64,000 nt of DNA from Sphingobium sp. OAS761 (GCF_024168485.1 NZ_JALJVY010000016.1:24809-88808); one strand, 5' to 3'; counted from the first letter of the stretch, positions 9,353 to 18,904 are shown. Made by a program: numbers and translations. The notes: generated by a model from the sequence alone, not told the origin.

Positions 9353-12276
9353 CGGCCGACCAAGATGAACGGCGCCCAGATATAGGGCTGGGCCGCATCC
9401 GGCCGTTTCGACCGCATCAGTTTGAGCATGGCCCTTTGCAACGCCACGGCTCGCGGCAGGCCCTTCGACGCACCTTTCACGGTTTCCAGCGTGATGAAGG
9501 CGCTGGCATCGTCGCGCACGGGCCAGTGCGACACCAGCAACGATCCCGCGCCTGCGTAGCGAAACGCCTGTGCCAGACCCGAATAGGCCGGGGCCGAGGC
9601 GCTGTCGCCGGCGGCGGTATTGCATGCTGACAGGATCACCCAATCGGCGTCGATCCGCATCGATGCGACCTCCGACGCCGTCAGCAGTCCATCGGTATCG
9701 GCGGTGTCGGGCGCCGGTGGCGAAAGGACGAGCGCGGGTTCGGCCACGCCCTCCATCTCTCCGCTGACCAGTCCGTGCGTGGCGAAGAGGATGACCGAAT
9801 AGGGGGTGAAATCCTCCTTGCGCAGCACAGCCTCGCTGGCCGCACCGCCAACGAGCAGGGTGGAGCGTTCCGGTCCGAACCGCCCGGCGACGGCCTCCAG
9901 TTCGGCCAGTGATCCCGGCAACGGCGGCAGTTCCGCCAGTGCGGTGGCGTTACCGTTACCGTTACGGAAATAGTGGCCGGCAGCCAAAATGGCGCCCGTG
10001 GCGGTCGTGCCGGGACCGGCGAAACTGTCGGGGGCGCCAATGCCGAGGAACCGGCCGTCGCGCGCGGCATAATGCCGTCCGGCCGGCGTTCCGCCATTCG
10101 TGAAGCCGGGTTGAACCTCCATTGCGAAACGCCTTACCAGCCAGGCGGCACGCGGAGTCGCGCTGGCGACAGGACGTTCGGACAGCATCGCGAAGGGCAG
10201 GGAGGCGAAGGCCCCGGTGGGCACGATCCGCAACTGCCGGGCATCGCCGATCTCGGCCAGGATGGTGGGCGTGAATATCTGGCGATACAATTCATGAGCG
10301 GCGTCGCCGTCAAATCCGTTCGGTGCGAGCGATGCGCGCAGGCGTTCAACCAGCGCGACCAGTTCGGCGCGCCCCCTGGCCATGCGCTCGACGCGCGCGC
10401 CCTTGGCACCGATCGCCAGCACATAGGCGCCGTCGAATGCGGGCATCACTGCCAGCAGGGCTTCTCCCGGTGCAAGTCCTGCACGCACGCTGGCAAGATC
10501 GGGGCGATCGCCGCCCCGTGCCTCGACCCAGCGGGGAAAATCGCGTGCCATAGCGGTGCGCGCATCCTCCAACGTAGCGGCTGCCCGTGCCCGGGCTGCG
10601 CGCGCGTCGGCCACGCCCTCGTCGGTCGCCAGCGCCTTGAGCAACAGGCTGTCCGCCGCCTGCGCCGCGCGCGCATGATCCTGCAACTGGCGGACGCGAC
10701 CCGCCAGCGCGGGATCGGCCACCAGCCGTTCGGTCACGAGCCGGTTGGCCTTGGCAATCCGCGATCCGGCGAGCATCGACATGGCATCGAGTGCGAGCGC
10801 GGGGTCCTGCGCCTTGACCGCGACTTTCAGGATTGTGTCGAGTGCAAGTCTCTGTTCTTCGGTGAAATTATCATCCTCTCCCAAACTTTGTCCGTCACGG
10901 ATCACCGCCGCCGCGCGACGCGCGGCGGCGGTTGCATCGCGATCCCCGGTCCAGGCCGACAGCATTGCCGCCTGGGCCAGAGGAAGCGCCGGAGCATTGT
11001 CGATCTGCGCGGTTTCGGCCGTGTAGGCGGTGGCGGCGGCGCGGGCCCCCGCTGTATCGCCCGTGCCGACCAATGCGGTGACCAGATAGGGATAGACCCG
11101 CTGTCCGATGTCACGGTCCTTGTCGGACCCGGCGTGAACGCGGCCGATGGCCGTTCGCAAACGCTCGACAGCCTGCGCTTCGCGACCTTCGGCCAGGCTC
11201 AACGCCCCGGCAAAGGCCAGCGAGCGGGCCGACTGCGGGCTGTTGTTCCCCTCGATCGCGCGAAAACCGCGCTCCGCTTCCATGAAAAGCGGTTCGGCAT
11301 CGGCATAGCGTTCGAGAGGAAGCAGGACTGTGCCCAGATTTTGAAGGGCGAACTGGAAATAGAGGCTGTTCGTGCCGACCGTCTCGCGCTTGATGGCGAT
11401 CGCCCGTTGCAGATAGTCGAGGCTCTCAACGCGTCGCCCCGTGCGCGACAACAGCAGGCCCAGCGCCTCAAGCGCGCGAGCATAGCTGGGATGCTTGCGG
11501 TCGACATGGTCGGTGGCGATGTTGACCGCCAGGCGGGCATATTTTTCCGCTTCCTCCCGCCGGTCCGCGCGCAGCAGCATCTGGGAATAGGTGTAATAGG
11601 ATCCGATGGCGTCCGGGCTGTTCGGGCCGACGGCGGCGATGCGCGCCTCCATGCTGGCGTGCTGCGCCGTCACGGCTTCGTCGTTGCGGCCCAGCCGGGT
11701 CAGCGCCTGCGCGTGCGAGAAGGCGATGTTGGATCGCAGCATATGGGTGGAATCCGCCAGATCGTCCGGCGGTGTGCGGGCAATATAGGCGTCCATATAG
11801 TCGCTTGCTTGACGCAGCGTTTCGGCCCCGCCGGCAACGTCGCCCAGCGCCACCTGGACATAGCCCTTGATCGACAGGCCCTGCATCCAGGCGACGGGAT
11901 AGGAATCGTGGAAAGGATCAATGAGGTTCAGTCCCGCATCCGCGCGGGTCAGGGCGTCGGGGTTTTTGCCGTCGATCTGATCCATCGACGATAGGTTGAT
12001 GAGCGCCACGCCGGCCAGAGGATGTGGACGGCGGCCAATCCTGATTTTCATCGCAGCATCGTGGAGGCGATTCCACGCGTCGCGGGTCGCCTGCGACATG
12101 GAGCGGGCATAATCCTGGCTTTCGAACAGGGCGTTCGCCTGTTCCTCCAGCCGGTACAGCCGCGCAAAGCGCGGGTCACTGGCCGAAAAGCCGCGATCCG
12201 GCGCCGCGCCGGCCGGACTTTGCCCGATCAGCGCGAGTGCGAGAAAACAGGCGTAGACATATCCCGACCGTCGCAC
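9349..12276 (-). CDS. Secreted TPR repeat protein with C-terminal CHAT (caspase-like) domain
   Basis: This 975-residue protein starts with a signal peptide (VYACFLALALIGQSPAGAA). A long helical region with tetratricopeptide-like repeats (about 100-480) and a helical linker follow. The C-terminal CHAT domain occupies about 680-975. The caspase-type dyad is visible as H834 in ILFATHGLVSGE and C885 in ILSACNTAAG, followed by AYSGLAQAFRYAGAG. CHAT proteins are clan CD cysteine peptidases or their relatives. No substrate can be named from the sequence. A signal peptide is notable, because well-studied CHAT proteases act in the cytoplasm. The gene is monocistronic and converges on ccoS. Confidence 0.85.
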   Translation of the reverse strand: MRRSGYVYACFLALALIGQSPAGAAPDRGFSASDPRFARLYRLEEQANALFESQDYARSMSQATRDAWNRLHDAAMKIRIGRRPHPLAGVALINLSSMDQIDGKNPDALTRADAGLNLIDPFHDSYPVAWMQGLSIKGYVQVALGDVAGGAETLRQASDYMDAYIARTPPDDLADSTHMLRSNIAFSHAQALTRLGRNDEAVTAQHASMEARIAAVGPNSPDAIGSYYTYSQMLLRADRREEAEKYARLAVNIATDHVDRKHPSYARALEALGLLLSRTGRRVESLDYLQRAIAIKRETVGTNSLYFQFALQNLGTVLLPLERYADAEPLFMEAERGFRAIEGNNSPQSARSLAFAGALSLAEGREAQAVERLRTAIGRVHAGSDKDRDIGQRVYPYLVTALVGTGDTAGARAAATAYTAETAQIDNAPALPLAQAAMLSAWTGDRDATAAARRAAAVIRDGQSLGEDDNFTEEQRLALDTILKVAVKAQDPALALDAMSMLAGSRIAKANRLVTERLVADPALAGRVRQLQDHARAAQAADSLLLKALATDEGVADARAARARAAATLEDARTAMARDFPRWVEARGGDRPDLASVRAGLAPGEALLAVMPAFDGAYVLAIGAKGARVERMARGRAELVALVERLRASLAPNGFDGDAAHELYRQIFTPTILAEIGDARQLRIVPTGAFASLPFAMLSERPVASATPRAAWLVRRFAMEVQPGFTNGGTPAGRHYAARDGRFLGIGAPDSFAGPGTTATGAILAAGHYFRNGNGNATALAELPPLPGSLAELEAVAGRFGPERSTLLVGGAASEAVLRKEDFTPYSVILFATHGLVSGEMEGVAEPALVLSPPAPDTADTDGLLTASEVASMRIDADWVILSACNTAAGDSASAPAYSGLAQAFRYAGAGSLLVSHWPVRDDASAFITLETVKGASKGLPRAVALQRAMLKLMRSKRPDAAQPYIWAPFILVGR

Positions 12277-12351
12277 GCAATATCCCCCATTATAGTGCGA
12301 CCTAACGGCTTATTGGGTTGCGCGCCGGGGAGCGTCAAGCGGCAAGAGGTT

Positions 12352-13872
12352 CTACGCCAGCGTCAGCCGCCAGTCCCAACCGAGCGGATCGCCATCCATC
12401 ACGTCCACGCCGCGCGCGTTCAATGAGTCTCGGATGTCGTCCGAAAGGGAAAAATCCTTTTCCGCCCGGGCCGTCTTGCGGCGTTCGAGATCCGCCTCGA
12501 TCTCATCGGGCGTGACCTGCGCGTCTTTGGGCGTCAGCCGCAGATCGGCGCGGCTGAGCGTGAGGAGGTTAAGACCCAGCGCGGCATCGAAGGCGGCGAT
12601 CAGGCACAGCTTTTCGTCCGCAGGCACCTTCTTGATGGCGATCGCTTCCTCCAGCAGCGGAAGCGCCCGCGGAGTCATAAGGTCGTCGCTGATGGCCGCG
12701 TCGAACTGTTCGAGCAGCGGCACCAGCTTCGGATGCAGGTTGGCCCGCAGATAGTCGAGCCGGGGTGATTGCCAGGTGACGCCTTCGGCGCGCGCCTTCA
12801 ACGCGTCGATCCCCATGACAAGCCGCTTGAGCCGGGTCAGCGCCGCCGCCACGCCTTCCGCGCTGAATTCCAGTTCGCTGCGATAATGCGCGCCAAGGCA
12901 CAGCAGGCGGTAGGCGAGCGGATGGAGCCCCGCGTCGATAAGGCTGAAGAGCGTGGTGAAGCCGCCCTTCGACTTGCTCATCTTGCCGCCGCGATCGACC
13001 AGGAAATTATTGTGCATCCACCAGCGCGCGCCGGTGAAGCCCGCCGCCGCGCCGCCATCGCCGCAGCAGGCCTGAAATGCCTGATTCTGGGCGATTTCAT
13101 TGGGGTGATGAATTTCGCGATGATCGATACCGCCGGTGTGGATGTCGAACGGCTGGCCAAGGCGGGCCTGGCTCATGACCGAGCATTCGAGGTGCCAGCC
13201 CGGTGCTCCCTTGCCCCAGGGGCTGTCCCATTCCATCTGGCGTTGCTCGTTGGCCGGTGATTTGCGCCAGATGGCGAAATCGCTGGGATTGCGCTTGCCC
13301 GACACCGGGTCGATCCGCGCATGGGCGGCATCGTCGCGGCCACCGGCCAGCGCGCCATAATCGGGCACGGTCGTGCTGTCGAAATAGAGGCCGCTGTCCA
13401 GTTCATAGCAATGATCCGGCGCGATCTTCTGCGCGAACGCGATCATTTGCGGTACATAGTCGGTGGCAACCGTCCATTCGCTGGGGGGCAGGATGTTCAG
13501 ATCGGCGATGTTGGACTTGAACGCCTCCGTATAATGGGCCGCGATGTCCCATATGCTCTTGGCGCTGGCGCGGGCGGCCGCCTCCATCTTGTCGTCGCCC
13601 GCGTCGGCGTCGCTGGTCAGATGACCTACGTCCGTAATGTTTATGATGTGGGTGACGTCCATGCCCTTCCACAGCAGCGTCCGGCGTAGCGTGTCGGTGA
13701 AGACGTAGGCGCGCAGATTACCCAGATGGGCGTAATTATAGACGGTTGGCCCGCAGCTATAGACCCGCGCATGATCGTCCTCGATCGGCGCAAAGGGCGC
13801 GATCGACCGGGTAAGACTGTTGAACAGGCGCAGCGGGGCTGCGGCATGCGGATCGCGGGAAGCGGTATTCAT
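12352..13872 (-). CDS. cysS: Cysteinyl-tRNA synthetase
   Basis: This is a class I aminoacyl-tRNA synthetase of 506 residues that charges tRNA-Cys in the cytoplasm. The zinc and signature motifs are visible: YSCGPTVYNYAHLGNLR (HIGH-like) near residue 50 and KMSKSKGG near residue 300. ECSVMSQ and GGIDHREIHHPNE supply further zinc ligands. It is somewhat longer than the 461-residue E. coli enzyme, with an N-terminal lead of about 12 residues. The TPR-CHAT gene lies 75 nt downstream on the same strand. Confidence 0.95.
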   Translation of the reverse strand: MNTASRDPHAAAPLRLFNSLTRSIAPFAPIEDDHARVYSCGPTVYNYAHLGNLRAYVFTDTLRRTLLWKGMDVTHIINITDVGHLTSDADAGDDKMEAAARASAKSIWDIAAHYTEAFKSNIADLNILPPSEWTVATDYVPQMIAFAQKIAPDHCYELDSGLYFDSTTVPDYGALAGGRDDAAHARIDPVSGKRNPSDFAIWRKSPANEQRQMEWDSPWGKGAPGWHLECSVMSQARLGQPFDIHTGGIDHREIHHPNEIAQNQAFQACCGDGGAAAGFTGARWWMHNNFLVDRGGKMSKSKGGFTTLFSLIDAGLHPLAYRLLCLGAHYRSELEFSAEGVAAALTRLKRLVMGIDALKARAEGVTWQSPRLDYLRANLHPKLVPLLEQFDAAISDDLMTPRALPLLEEAIAIKKVPADEKLCLIAAFDAALGLNLLTLSRADLRLTPKDAQVTPDEIEADLERRKTARAEKDFSLSDDIRDSLNARGVDVMDGDPLGWDWRLTLA

Positions 13873-14163
13873 GCGGCGAAGCCATGTCGCGAAGCGGTGC
13901 GGGCGTCAATCCTCCCGCGTGCGCCGGCCATTTGTAATAAAATATTGCTGGCGCCGCGATGTCTTGAACGAAGCTCATGTCCCCCCGATATTGATTAAGC
14001 GGGCCGGGCCCCTCTGGCGACTTGGATTACCCCCCATCCGGGTCGTGATGTCGGACCGCATCGAGTGCGCTCGGTGCAGGTTTTGCGGCCAATGTCCCCC
14101 ATCTTGCCGCAGCTGTCCGCGCCGGGCCACTCGAACCAATTCTGGATGGAGTGACTGTTACCC

Positions 14164-14874
14164 ATGAATAATCCCGTTCGTATGCCAGGCTATGGTGCCA
14201 GCCGGTCGGTGGATACCGATGCCGGGCTGCGCGCGCACATGCTGGGCGTTTTCCGCAATATGGGCATTGGCCTCGTCATCACCGGCCTGGTCGCCGCGCT
14301 GGTGGGCAACATGCCCGCACTGGCAGCGGCCATTTATGGCACGCCGCTCAAATGGGTCGCCATCTTCGCGCCGCTGGCTTTCGTCTTCTTCTTCAGCTTC
14401 CGCATGGAGAAAATGACGACTTCGGGTGCGCGCTCGGCCTTCTACGCCTTCGCCGCCGTGATGGGCGTGTCGCTCGGCAGCGTGTTCCTGGTGTTCACCG
14501 GCGGCAGCATCGCGCAAGCCTTCTTCTCGGCCGCGGTGATGTTTCTGGCCATGGCGCTATGGGGCTACACGACGCAGCGCGACCTGACAAAGATGGGCAG
14601 CTTCCTCATCATGGGCCTGATCGGCATCCTGGTGGCGAGCCTCATCAACCTGTTCATCGGATCGTCGGCGATGGCGATGGTCATCTCGATCATCGGTGTG
14701 GTGGTGTTTACCGGCCTGACGGCCTGGGACGTCCAGCGCATCAAGTCCGAATATTTCTATTACGCCGGCCATGAAGTCGCGCAGAAAATGCAGATCATGG
14801 GGGCGCTGTCGCTCTATCTGAACTTCGTCAACCTGTTCCAGATGCTGTTGAGCCTCACCGGCGAACGCGAATAA
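14164..14874 (+). CDS. Bax inhibitor-1/YccA family membrane protein
   Basis: This 236-residue protein has seven predicted hydrophobic segments and the family-type C-terminal stretch GLTAWDVQRIKSEY followed by LYLNFVNLFQMLL. Members of this family (YccA, YbhL, YetJ) are inner-membrane proteins. Some bind or leak calcium, and YccA modulates FtsH. No specific role can be assigned here. It is monocistronic, with about 290 nt of non-coding DNA between it and divergent cysS, in which no clear promoter was recognised. The ATG follows GGATGGAGTGACTG. Confidence 0.85.
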   Translation: MNNPVRMPGYGASRSVDTDAGLRAHMLGVFRNMGIGLVITGLVAALVGNMPALAAAIYGTPLKWVAIFAPLAFVFFFSFRMEKMTTSGARSAFYAFAAVMGVSLGSVFLVFTGGSIAQAFFSAAVMFLAMALWGYTTQRDLTKMGSFLIMGLIGILVASLINLFIGSSAMAMVISIIGVVVFTGLTAWDVQRIKSEYFYYAGHEVAQKMQIMGALSLYLNFVNLFQMLLSLTGERE

Positions 14875-14899
14875 GGGCAGGGAGGAACGCCGTCGCCCG

Positions 14900-15340
14900 T
14901 CAAGAGGCGGCGGCGTCGAACACGCCGCGCAGCCACCGGGTCAGCGCGGCGATAGCATCATCATCGAGCTTCACCGCCTGGCCGAGTTCCGGCTGTCCCG
15001 GCCACCCCGCGTCCGTGACGGCCACGTCCATGGCCGTGCGTTCCCCGTCATAGCGCGGGATCACATGGAAATGGACGTGGGGGTCGACCATCATGAGCAT
15101 AAGATAGTTGATCTTGGCATAGTCGACCGCGCTCGCGAGCGCTTTTTCGATCGTCTCGGTCACATGCTTGAGTTCCGCGTGCGCCGGCCCGGGCAGGTCG
15201 CCAAAGGCGGTCGCGCCGCTCTTGGCCGCCAGAACCAGTGAACCCAGCGTCGGCTGGGCAGGGCGAAGCAGGACCAGCCAATGGTCGAATTCCGCCACCA
15301 GGCTGGCGGGCCAGCCGAATTTCCGGATCGTTTCGTTCAT
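14900..15340 (-). CDS. HIT-family protein
   Basis: This 146-residue cytoplasmic protein has the histidine triad H88-V-H90-F-H92 (PHVHFHVIPRYDG). HIT enzymes hydrolyse or transfer nucleotidyl groups, such as AMP from adenylylated substrates. Its start overlaps by 4 nt the stop of the CDP-alcohol phosphotransferase gene, and it is the last gene of a three-gene unit. A role in processing nucleotide-linked intermediates of that pathway is inferred. Longer upstream starts in the frame overlap the previous gene and would add non-homologous sequence. Confidence 0.85.
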   Translation of the reverse strand: MNETIRKFGWPASLVAEFDHWLVLLRPAQPTLGSLVLAAKSGATAFGDLPGPAHAELKHVTETIEKALASAVDYAKINYLMLMMVDPHVHFHVIPRYDGERTAMDVAVTDAGWPGQPELGQAVKLDDDAIAALTRWLRGVFDAAAS

Positions 15341-16434
15341 ATCTGTGCCTCGTCCATCCAACTGACAATGGGCTGCCCGGACCGCTTCACAGCATAGGCC
15401 TGACCCAACCGCACGGCGTGAACGACCAATGACAGGATCGTCCACCAGGCAAGCGCGATCAGGCCGACGTCCGGCCGTCCCAGCAAAAGCGCCACTAACA
15501 GGATGACCATATTCGGGTTGCGCCGCGCCGTGATCAGGCGGAACCGGCTGTCGAACGGTCGCCAGACATGGATGTCCATCCCGAAATCCTTGAGGAACAT
15601 GCCCTCGATCAGCCTTTGCAAAACATAGCCCGCGATCACGGCGGTCATGATGAAGGTGAAAGTGGCGGGCGACAGGCCAAGCCCCCAATAGACCAGCCCC
15701 GTGCCCCAGAAATACCACCAGAAGGGCGGGTGGACCAGGTCGACGCCATGATCGATCACATTGCCCCATTTGGACGATGTGATGGTGCAGCGGGCGAGCT
15801 TTCCGTCGACCGTGTCCAGCACCATGAAGATGAAGCCGGACAGGAAGCCGGTCCAGTACATGCCCTTTGCGAAAAGGAAGGTTGCCAGCAGGCAAAGGGT
15901 CACGCCGATGACCGACACCATGTTGGGCGTCATGCGCAATTGCGCGGCGATACGGGTCAGCACCAGCGCCAGTTCCGGCCACAGATATTTGGTAAGCAGG
16001 TCGGTGACGCCCTTATAGGCGCCGAAATAGCTGTGGCGTTCGATGGCGCGCCGGGAGGCGGGTGTCAGTTCGCGCACCATCGGCTGTTCCAGCTTGCGCA
16101 ATTGCCGGTTGTAGAGCTTTCGTCCGTCCGACAGGTCGATGCGGTTCGGGGCGGTTGTCAGATCGGCACCCTGCGACACCTGTCCGACGATCGGTATGCT
16201 GCCCCAGCTGAATAGCGTGCCGGGCGTTTCCAGTGCCAATCGCAGCAGCAGCGGGTCGAAGGCATAGGTCAAGTTGAACAGCAATTCATGCCCCGGGGCC
16301 AGCGCGCTGCCGTTCCTGGCGGCGCTTTCGGCCATGCGGCGGTTACGCTCGGCGTTGGTCATGCCCCAGATCGGTGTCGCGTTGTCGCCGATCATGCGAA
16401 CCTGGCCAAGGCTGGTGGTAATGGTCTGGCTCAT
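15337..16434 (-). CDS. CDP-alcohol phosphatidyltransferase family membrane enzyme with long N-terminal domain
   Basis: This 365-residue protein carries the complete catalytic signature D207-x2-D210-G-x2-A-R215-x8-G224-x3-D228-x3-D232. This motif defines enzymes that move a phospho-alcohol from a CDP-activated donor. Five or six membrane helices surround and follow the motif. The first 150 or so residues form a soluble region of no recognised family, longer than in PgsA or PssA. The start chosen (MSQTITTSLGQVRM) overlaps the upstream gene by 4 nt. The substrate is unknown. The upstream neighbour resembles CDP-glycerol-dependent enzymes, which suggests a polyol-phosphate or inositol-type lipid product (inference). 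Confidence 0.85.
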   Translation of the reverse strand: MSQTITTSLGQVRMIGDNATPIWGMTNAERNRRMAESAARNGSALAPGHELLFNLTYAFDPLLLRLALETPGTLFSWGSIPIVGQVSQGADLTTAPNRIDLSDGRKLYNRQLRKLEQPMVRELTPASRRAIERHSYFGAYKGVTDLLTKYLWPELALVLTRIAAQLRMTPNMVSVIGVTLCLLATFLFAKGMYWTGFLSGFIFMVLDTVDGKLARCTITSSKWGNVIDHGVDLVHPPFWWYFWGTGLVYWGLGLSPATFTFIMTAVIAGYVLQRLIEGMFLKDFGMDIHVWRPFDSRFRLITARRNPNMVILLVALLLGRPDVGLIALAWWTILSLVVHAVRLGQAYAVKRSGQPIVSWMDEAQI

Positions 16435-17504
16435 GCAGCGCTTCTCGCAAAATCCAAAATGATGTCGGCCTGACGTTCCGAGGCAGGGACGGGGGACAGG
16501 TCGATCGAATCGCGCATCGCCGCTTCCTGCACGGCGACATAGTCCGGTTGCAAGTCGCGCGTGCGGGCCAGAGCCGCCGGAAGCTGAGCCACGTCCTCGA
16601 TCACCTGGCCCAGGCGCCAGTGGCTGAAACATTCCTGCCGCGGATTGCGATGATCCAGATTGAGGAAAAGGCAGGGGCGTGGATGCAGAAGGAATTCATA
16701 CACCTGGCTCGATATGTCGCCCAGATAGACGTCGGCGCTCATGGTGTAGCTCATATCGATCGAGTGGCGACTGCCCATGTCCACGCGGATGTGCGGCGCG
16801 CTGCTGGCGATCGGTGGCACGCGCTGCGCCAATTTCGCGTGGGGAGCGATGATGACGTTCCAGTCCTCAAGCGATTCCAGCGCCGCCAGCACCGTAGGAC
16901 CATGGTTGACCCAGGATGACAGCGCCGCATCGAAATGCGGATTATAGAGCAGCACCGGCTTGTCATCAGAGAAGAAGCGCTGCCTCTGCGCCTTCAGTTC
17001 GAACTTGGCATAGCCGCCGATGCGCACATTGTTCGCCGTTCCAAGTCCCCGCGCGATGAGCCGGCGTCTGTCCTTGTCACCGCCGACCAGCGTCAGATCA
17101 AAATCGGCGTGGCGCTTCTTGTAACCCCCTTCGCGATCGCCGGCGCCGTGCTTAATATGGATCATACGGGACGCGAAACCGGGTCCATGACGAAGCCAGG
17201 CGCTGCTGATCTCGGTCGTGACCAGCAGCGGGAAGCGCGCGAAGGTCGGATAGTTGAGCAACAGGGTCGCGAGCCGGGAGGGTTGCCGGAACAGCGAGTC
17301 GGGTCGCAATGGCGGGCGGCGCAGGCGGATAAGGCGCAGCTTCCCGTCAGGATCGTAGCTGCGCACGAGGTCCAGGACGGCGTCGGAGGGCGATAGCACA
17401 TGGACATGCACATCATTGCGTCCCGCCAGCGCCAGCGCGGCGGGTAGCCAGTGATAGAGCTGCTGGGCTTCGGCGATGGCGATGAAGGCGATGTCGGTCG
17501 GCAA
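16431..17504 (-). CDS. CDP-glycerol glycerophosphotransferase-like protein (TagB/TagF fold)
   Basis: This 357-residue protein has no signal peptide. Several stretches resemble the poly(glycerol-phosphate) polymerase family: HIKHGAGDREGGYKK around H119, LLYNPHF at about 185-191, IIAPHAK around H222, and ADVYLGDISSQVYEFLLHP at about 257-275. The last corresponds to the DxSS-type nucleotide-binding segment. Teichoic acid is not expected in a Gram-negative cell, so the product would be another phosphopolyol-modified lipid or glycan. It heads a three-gene unit with the CDP-alcohol phosphotransferase and HIT genes. The family call is from motif resemblance only. Confidence 0.65.
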   Translation of the reverse strand: MPTDIAFIAIAEAQQLYHWLPAALALAGRNDVHVHVLSPSDAVLDLVRSYDPDGKLRLIRLRRPPLRPDSLFRQPSRLATLLLNYPTFARFPLLVTTEISSAWLRHGPGFASRMIHIKHGAGDREGGYKKRHADFDLTLVGGDKDRRRLIARGLGTANNVRIGGYAKFELKAQRQRFFSDDKPVLLYNPHFDAALSSWVNHGPTVLAALESLEDWNVIIAPHAKLAQRVPPIASSAPHIRVDMGSRHSIDMSYTMSADVYLGDISSQVYEFLLHPRPCLFLNLDHRNPRQECFSHWRLGQVIEDVAQLPAALARTRDLQPDYVAVQEAAMRDSIDLSPVPASERQADIILDFARSAA

Positions 17505-17658
17505 CTGAAGGTATCCTGAAAATGAGCCGCGCCATTGCGATCATATGGGCCATGAAGCAAGCGCGACGCCATTTCCTTGCCCTGAACGCTGGACCTTTGG
17601 CTATTTTTTGTTATTGCGCAGCGCAACAGACAGACGACGGAAAGAGGCGCGATCACCG

Positions 17659-18447
17659 ATGGCCGAATTTGCTTTGCCCAAGAACAGCAAGATCACCGGC
17701 AAGGGCGTGGTGCACAAGGCCCCCGACGGAGCGACCAACGTGCGGTCGTTCAAGGTCTATCGCTACGATCCCGATTCGGGCGAAAACCCGCGCTACGACA
17801 CGTATGAGATCGATCTCGACAATTGTGGGCCGATGGTTCTGGACGCCCTGCTGAAGATCAAGAATGAATATGATCCGACGCTGACGTTCCGCCGGTCCTG
17901 CCGGGAGGGCATTTGCGGTTCCTGTTCGATGAACATGAACGGCCGCAACGGTCTGGCCTGCACCACCGCGATTGACGAATGTTCGGGCAGGGACGTGCGG
18001 ATCACGCCGTTGCCGCACATGGACGTCATCAAGGATCTGGTGCCGGACTTCACCCATTTCTACGCCCAGTACAACAGCATCAAGCCCTGGTTGCAAACCG
18101 TCAGCCCGGCGCCCAGCGGTAAGGAGCGGCTCCAGTCGCCCGCCGACCGCGAGAAGCTGGATGGCCTCTACGAGTGCATCCTGTGCGCCTGCTGCTCGAC
18201 CAGCTGCCCCAGCTACTGGTGGAACAGCGACAAGTTCCTCGGTCCGGCAATCCTGCTTCAGGCCTATCGCTGGCTGGCCGACAGCCGCGACGAATATACC
18301 GGCGAGCGTCTGGACGAGCTGGAAGATCCCTTCCGCCTTTATCGCTGTCACACCATCATGAACTGCGCGAATGTCTGCCCCAAGGGCCTGTCGCCCGCAA
18401 AGGCGATCGCCGAAACCAAGAAGATGATGGTCGAACGCCAGCTCTGA
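17659..18447 (+). CDS. sdhB: Succinate dehydrogenase iron-sulfur subunit
   Basis: This 262-residue subunit of complex II carries electrons from SdhA to the membrane anchor. The 2Fe-2S site ([15 protein letters not shown]), the 4Fe-4S site ([17 protein letters not shown]) and the 3Fe-4S/4Fe-4S site ([15 protein letters not shown]) are all intact. The frame is open from 17545, but [16 protein letters not shown] at 17659 gives the usual alphaproteobacterial N-terminus. The sdhC, sdhD and sdhA genes are not adjacent: the gene upstream is divergent and the genes downstream are a thioesterase and zapE. TGA is followed 1 nt later by a GTG start. Confidence 0.95.
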   Translation: MAEFALPKNSKITGKGVVHKAPDGATNVRSFKVYRYDPDSGENPRYDTYEIDLDNCGPMVLDALLKIKNEYDPTLTFRRSCREGICGSCSMNMNGRNGLACTTAIDECSGRDVRITPLPHMDVIKDLVPDFTHFYAQYNSIKPWLQTVSPAPSGKERLQSPADREKLDGLYECILCACCSTSCPSYWWNSDKFLGPAILLQAYRWLADSRDEYTGERLDELEDPFRLYRCHTIMNCANVCPKGLSPAKAIAETKKMMVERQL

Positions 18448-18448
18448 C

Positions 18449-18904
18449 GTGGACGGCGAAACCGGATTCTTCACGCTCGTCACCGACGGGGCGTGGGCTG
18501 GATGGCAGGCGTGGAACGACCCGGCGGGTACGTTTCTGGACTTTCTGGGTGTCAGCTATGCGCGCGGAGACGGGCCGGGTCGTGCCATCGTCATGCTGGA
18601 AAGCCGGTCCGACCATGCTAACCGGATCGGCGGTTTGCATGGAGGCATGTTGGCAAGCTTCGCCGATCACGCACTTTTCGCGGGCTTGGCGGCCATGGGA
18701 CGGCCCGAGCAGGCGTCGGCGGTCACGGTCGACCTGTCGATGCAATATTGCGGGGCGGGCCGGGTCGGGCCGGTATTGCAGGCCAATGTCGAATTGCTCC
18801 GCGAAACCGGCCGCTTGATGTTCCTGCGCCTGACGATCGTACAGGGCGACGAACTGGTGGCGGCAGCCGCCGCGACGGTGCGCAAGGTGACGCCGCGCCG
18901 ATGA
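18449..18904 (+). CDS. PaaI-family hotdog thioesterase
   Basis: This 151-residue cytoplasmic protein has the hotdog signature NRIGGLHGGMLASFADHAL (about 58-76), where the HGG-x-x-x-x-x-x-D motif marks acyl-CoA thioesterases of the PaaI/YbgC type. The substrate is not predictable. It uses a GTG start 1 nt after the sdhB stop, and its own stop overlaps the zapE start (ATGA). It is therefore co-translated with both neighbours. Confidence 0.82.
   Translation: MDGETGFFTLVTDGAWAGWQAWNDPAGTFLDFLGVSYARGDGPGRAIVMLESRSDHANRIGGLHGGMLASFADHALFAGLAAMGRPEQASAVTVDLSMQYCGAGRVGPVLQANVELLRETGRLMFLRLTIVQGDELVAAAAATVRKVTPRR

Noticed and set aside
9973..11994. Open frame of about 670 codons opposite the TPR-CHAT gene
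   Set aside because: The minus-strand gene has a signal peptide, TPR and CHAT motifs; the plus-strand product has no recognisable domain.
13873..14163. Frames in the cysS to Bax-inhibitor spacer on both strands
   Set aside because: They run into or across the neighbouring genes, lack ribosome-binding sites and resemble no family.
14889..14916. GC-rich inverted repeat between the Bax-inhibitor gene and the HIT gene as a terminator
   Set aside because: It overlaps the HIT stop codon and coding end, has a G-U pair and no T-tract on either side.
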